From the NCBI GenBank assembly GCA_018067265.1, contig JAGPUY010000029.1, positions 1 through 8,612 on the forward strand: a stretch of 8,612 nt of DNA, given 5' to 3'. The notes under the pieces are model-generated. The model was not told the origin of the DNA, made no database searches, and worked only from the letters and a program-made list of their open reading frames with translations. Position numbers and translations under genes: made by a program. Source of the stretch: Oceanihabitans sp. (GTDB lineage: Bacteria > Bacteroidota > Bacteroidia > Flavobacteriales > Flavobacteriaceae). This document shows, in pieces, positions 6,254 to 8,612 of this stretch; within the stretch, counting starts at the first letter, position 1, and each line of letters starts with the position of its first letter.

Positions 6254-7288
6254 CCTTTTGTAATTCACATCATAATCAAAATGCTTTAATCCAGAACTAG
6301 TAGCTACAGCTTCTAGTTTGCTAATGGTAAAATCTTCCTGTTTACAACTAGGCACCATACCCAAAGCATCTAATCTTTTTGCTAAATATTCTTGTTCAAA
6401 CTGACCAGGAGTTGGTATAAAAAAAGCTTTCTTTTCTAATTTTGCTAAATCCATTATGGTAGTATATCCAGAACGCGATAACACCAAAGCACTTTCATTT
6501 ATCTTTTGTTCTAACAAAGCACTAGTCATAAAATTATAAATAGTCATATTGTCTTTTTGTAATTTGGTTTGCACTTCTTCAATAATACCCTTTACAAAAA
6601 CAATGTTTCCTTTAAAGGTTTTTAATTCTTCAAGAAGTTTCTCTTCCAAAAATGTCCGTTGTGGTTCTGGTCCAGACAATATAACTAATAAATCGACGGT
6701 TATTATTGCTTCTTTTTTATGGAATCTACTTAACGGCCCTATATATTTTATTGGTAATTCCGGCACATCCACATGACCAAGTTTTCCGCTTAAATTAGGT
6801 TCACCTCTATTATCAGGTACCCAACAAACATCAAACTGTTTTATTATTTTTTGATGCATTTTAGTACTCAGCCAAGTAGTGCTTCCGCTTAAAACCTGTA
6901 GTTGGTGGCTTATAAAAACACAAGGCACTTTTTTGTTATGCAAGCCAAGTCTATTATCGCTAATAATTCCGGTAATATGATGTGCTTCAATAATGGTTTT
7001 AATGGCTTTTTTTTCCGCTTTAATAGCTTTTAAAACCTTAGGAGAATCTTTTAATAATTTCCATTTAAATAGTTTTGCATTTTTAGCATATGCAATTTGG
7101 TAAGAAGGTAGTTCCAGCGCTTCCAAATCTGGAAATTCCTTTTTTAGTAATTGTAAGGCAATACCATCGCTGGCCAAAACAACTTCAAAATCATGTAATA
7201 ATAATGCACGGATAATTGGTATACATCGTGTAGCATGACCAAGGCCCCAATTAAGAGGTGCAACTAATATTCGTTTTTTACCTTTCAT
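6236..7288 (-). CDS. MurG-like (GT-B fold) glycosyltransferase family protein
   Basis: 350 residues using the ATG at 7288. The in-frame ATG at 7342 would add 18 poorly structured residues and lies upstream of the promoter box, so I prefer the shorter form, which starts directly before the first beta strand (KKRILVAPLNWGLGHATR). The N-terminal acceptor half has the glycine-rich loop GLGHATR (15-21), as in MurG and related glycosyltransferases, and a conserved-looking SDNR (110-113). The C-terminal donor half has LSGPEPQR (204-211), the MurG-type SRSGYTTIMDLA (271-282) and PTPGQFEQE (292-300), the segment that holds the nucleotide sugar in that fold. There is no signal peptide or TM helix, so it is probably cytosolic or peripheral to the membrane. 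True MurG sits in the mur operon; this is a diverged relative of unknown donor and acceptor. It faces trmB divergently and converges on the histidine kinase. Confidence 0.83.
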   Translation of the reverse strand: MKGKKRILVAPLNWGLGHATRCIPIIRALLLHDFEVVLASDGIALQLLKKEFPDLEALELPSYQIAYAKNAKLFKWKLLKDSPKVLKAIKAEKKAIKTIIEAHHITGIISDNRLGLHNKKVPCVFISHQLQVLSGSTTWLSTKMHQKIIKQFDVCWVPDNRGEPNLSGKLGHVDVPELPIKYIGPLSRFHKKEAIITVDLLVILSGPEPQRTFLEEKLLEELKTFKGNIVFVKGIIEEVQTKLQKDNMTIYNFMTSALLEQKINESALVLSRSGYTTIMDLAKLEKKAFFIPTPGQFEQEYLAKRLDALGMVPSCKQEDFTISKLEAVATSSGLKHFDYDVNYKRLFGLF

Positions 7289-7294
7289 AAAAAA

Positions 7295-7302
7295 CAAAGA
7301 TA
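7295..7302 (-). promoter_or_regulatory. Bacteroidota -7 promoter box before the glycosyltransferase
   Basis: Reads TATCTTTG on the minus strand, an exact TAnnTTTG match only 6 bp before the ATG at 7288. Transcription would begin at or within a base or two of the start codon, predicting a leaderless mRNA. No -33 TTG is seen at standard spacing. Confidence 0.5.
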
Positions 7303-7330
7303 AGCATAAACAAGGCTCGTTATATTTCCT

Positions 7331-7338
7331 TAATTTTG
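7331..7338 (+). promoter_or_regulatory. Bacteroidota -7 promoter box before trmB
   Basis: TAATTTTG, an exact TAnnTTTG match ending 18 bp before the GTG start at 7357. It sits back-to-back with the glycosyltransferase box (7295-7302) in a 68-bp divergent region. A -33 TTG at the standard distance is not evident. Confidence 0.45.
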
Positions 7339-7356
7339 CCAAAACATTAAATAATT

Positions 7357-8031
7357 GTGGGAAGTAAAAATAAACTGAAACGTTTTAAAGAAAACGAAAC
7401 TTTTAAAAACGTATTTGAACCAACAAGGGAAGAGCTAGTAGATGCGCAATACCAATTAAAAGGAAACTGGTGTGCTACCTTTTTTAAAAATGATAACCCT
7501 TTAGTTTTAGAACTTGGTTGTGGTAAAGGCGAGTATAGTGTAGCTTTAGCTGAAAAATATCCAAATAAAAATTTTATAGGTATCGATATTAAAGGAGCGC
7601 GTTTTTGGAGAGGTGCTAAAACAGCAATCGAAGAGAATATACCAAACGTAGCTTTTATTCGTACGCAAATAGAATTGGTAGAGCATGTTTTTGCTGCAAA
7701 TGAAGTTGATGAAATTTGGATTACTTTCCCCGATCCACAAATAAAATATAAGCGTACCAAACACAGAATGACGAATTCTGAATTCTTAAAACGCTATAAA
7801 AACATCCTAAAACCAGACGGAATCATGAATCTTAAAACAGATAGTGAGTTCATGCATGGCTATACTTTAGGTTTGTTGCATGGTGAAGGTCATGAAGTAT
7901 TATATGCAAATCATAACGTATATAAACAAGAAGGAAGTCCAGAAGAGGTAACCAGTATTCAAACCTTTTATGAAAGTCAATACCTTAAAGAAGACAAAGC
8001 AATTACGTATATTCGTTTTAAAATAAAATAG
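7357..8031 (+). CDS. trmB: tRNA (guanine-N7-)-methyltransferase TrmB
   Basis: 224 residues from a GTG start; the family's Bacteroidota N-terminus (MGSKNKLKRF) begins exactly there. TrmB uses S-adenosylmethionine to methylate N7 of G46 in the tRNA variable loop. Visible motifs: SAM-binding LELGCGKGEYS (51-61), the acidic GIDIKGAR (75-82), the catalytic/RNA-binding segment ITFPDPQIKYKRTKHR (122-137), LKTDSEF (159-165) and the C-terminal TFYESQY (203-209). Proteobacterial TrmB has FPDPW where this has FPDPQ (Q128); from memory the Q form is normal in Bacteroidota rather than a defect. It should be cytosolic and fully active. The LysE-like gene begins one base after its stop, so the two are probably one operon. 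Confidence 0.96.
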   Translation: MGSKNKLKRFKENETFKNVFEPTREELVDAQYQLKGNWCATFFKNDNPLVLELGCGKGEYSVALAEKYPNKNFIGIDIKGARFWRGAKTAIEENIPNVAFIRTQIELVEHVFAANEVDEIWITFPDPQIKYKRTKHRMTNSEFLKRYKNILKPDGIMNLKTDSEFMHGYTLGLLHGEGHEVLYANHNVYKQEGSPEEVTSIQTFYESQYLKEDKAITYIRFKIK

Positions 8032-8032
8032 T

Positions 8033-8612
8033 TTGACTATAACCATTACATTTTTTTTAGGATTACTTGTTGCTTTAGTTGGTGTAACTCCTCCTGGATT
8101 ACTTAACATGACCGCTGCAAAAATTAGCCTAAAAGATGGGTATTCTAGAGGAATCACTTTTTCTATTGGAGCCTGTGTTATCATTGTCATTCAAACATAT
8201 CTTGGAGTGCTTTTCGCACGCTATTTGAGTAATCATCAGGATGTTGTAGACGTTTTACAACGGGTTGCCTTTATACTGTTTGTTCTGATAACGATTTATT
8301 ACTTATTAATAGCCAAAACCGAAGATAAGCCAAAAGCAGAACTAAAAGTAAAAAGTAAAAAGAGTAGGTTTTTTCAAGGCATGCTGCTTTCTGCTTTAAA
8401 TGTTTTCCCTATTCCGTATCAAGCGTATATGAGTATAACGCTTGCTTCTTTTGGCTGGATGAGTTTCGAAAAAACAAGTATTTTTTCCTATGTCGCTGGA
8501 GCTGCAACAGGTAGTTTTGTCATCTTTTATATCTATATTTTCTTTTTCGATAAAATAAAAAGCAAGACACTTACTTCGCAAAAAAGCATGAATTATCTTA
8601 TTGGTACCGTAA
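8033..8612 (+). CDS. LysE-family transporter (3' end cut by window edge)
   Basis: 193 codons are visible before the window ends. The frame is closed by TAA at 8024, and the only initiator before the first membrane helix is TTG at 8033; the first ATG (8108, residue 26) would remove that helix. The N-terminus has the LysE/RhtB pattern: a hydrophobic helix (3-24) with GVTPPGLLNM (17-26), a polar turn KDGYSRG (34-40), a second helix (41-62) and a third (about 76-94). A basic cytoplasmic stretch rich in lysine follows (about 95-110), then QGMLLSALNVFPIPYQAY and a later helix around the YVAGAATGSF segment. LysE-family proteins export amino acids or related small molecules across the inner membrane; the substrate cannot be told here. 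The one-base gap to the trmB stop suggests translational coupling, which would help a weak TTG start. Confidence 0.85.
   Translation, partial: MTITITFFLGLLVALVGVTPPGLLNMTAAKISLKDGYSRGITFSIGACVIIVIQTYLGVLFARYLSNHQDVVDVLQRVAFILFVLITIYYLLIAKTEDKPKAELKVKSKKSRFFQGMLLSALNVFPIPYQAYMSITLASFGWMSFEKTSIFSYVAGAATGSFVIFYIYIFFFDKIKSKTLTSQKSMNYLIGTV

Noticed and set aside
7289..7342. 18-residue N-terminal extension of the glycosyltransferase from the ATG at 7342
   Set aside because: It crosses the -7 box at 7295-7302 and adds residues before the first strand of the fold; the ATG at 7288 fits the family start better.
7347..7760. 137-codon leftward open frame across the start of trmB
   Set aside because: Antisense shadow of trmB, whose family motifs are unambiguous; the frame's composition is not protein-like.
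7900..8190. 96-codon leftward open frame spanning the trmB/LysE-like junction
   Set aside because: Opposes two recognisable genes and resembles the complement of membrane-helix codons; no independent support.

Overview
The window looks like an ordinary chromosomal segment of a marine-type flavobacterium (Bacteroidota, Flavobacteriia). The evidence is the AT-rich, A/T-ending codon use, two secreted proteins with type IX secretion (T9SS) type A sorting tails, the near absence of Shine-Dalgarno sequences, exact Bacteroidota -7 promoter boxes (TAnnTTTG) before several genes, and a TrmB with the variant FPDPQ motif. I place it no lower than class.

Layout: positions 1-4186 are read leftward. From right to left they hold a lamin-tail-domain T9SS cargo protein (2402-4186), a smaller jelly-roll-like T9SS cargo protein (1527-2282), a LuxE-like acyl-protein synthetase (467-1447), and a secreted YHS-domain protein that runs off the left edge (1-415). 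Strong hairpin terminators follow both cargo genes, so each is probably its own transcript. The LuxE-like and YHS genes are 51 bp apart with no terminator or promoter box visible between them and are probably co-transcribed. After a 261-bp divergent control region comes a rightward two-component system: an OmpR/PhoB-type response regulator (4448-5131) and a two-TM histidine kinase with almost no extracytoplasmic loop (5210-6253). The kinase gene overlaps tail-to-tail by 18 bp with a leftward MurG-like glycosyltransferase (6236-7288). A 68-bp divergent region with a -7 box for each side separates that gene from trmB (7357-8031, GTG start). trmB is followed after one base by a LysE-family exporter (TTG start, cut by the right edge).

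How they work together: the two-component pair is a self-contained signalling unit whose stimulus is probably membrane- or protein-borne. The two cargo proteins share near-identical sorting tails and should both reach the cell surface or medium through T9SS. trmB is tRNA-modification housekeeping and appears translationally linked to the LysE-like exporter. I see no CRISPR array, RNA gene, insertion sequence, prophage or defence cassette, and no stretch over 300 bases without a gene. I found no convincing new multi-gene system. The items most worth a second look are the LuxE-like enzyme without lux partners, the paralogous cargo tails and the sensorless kinase.
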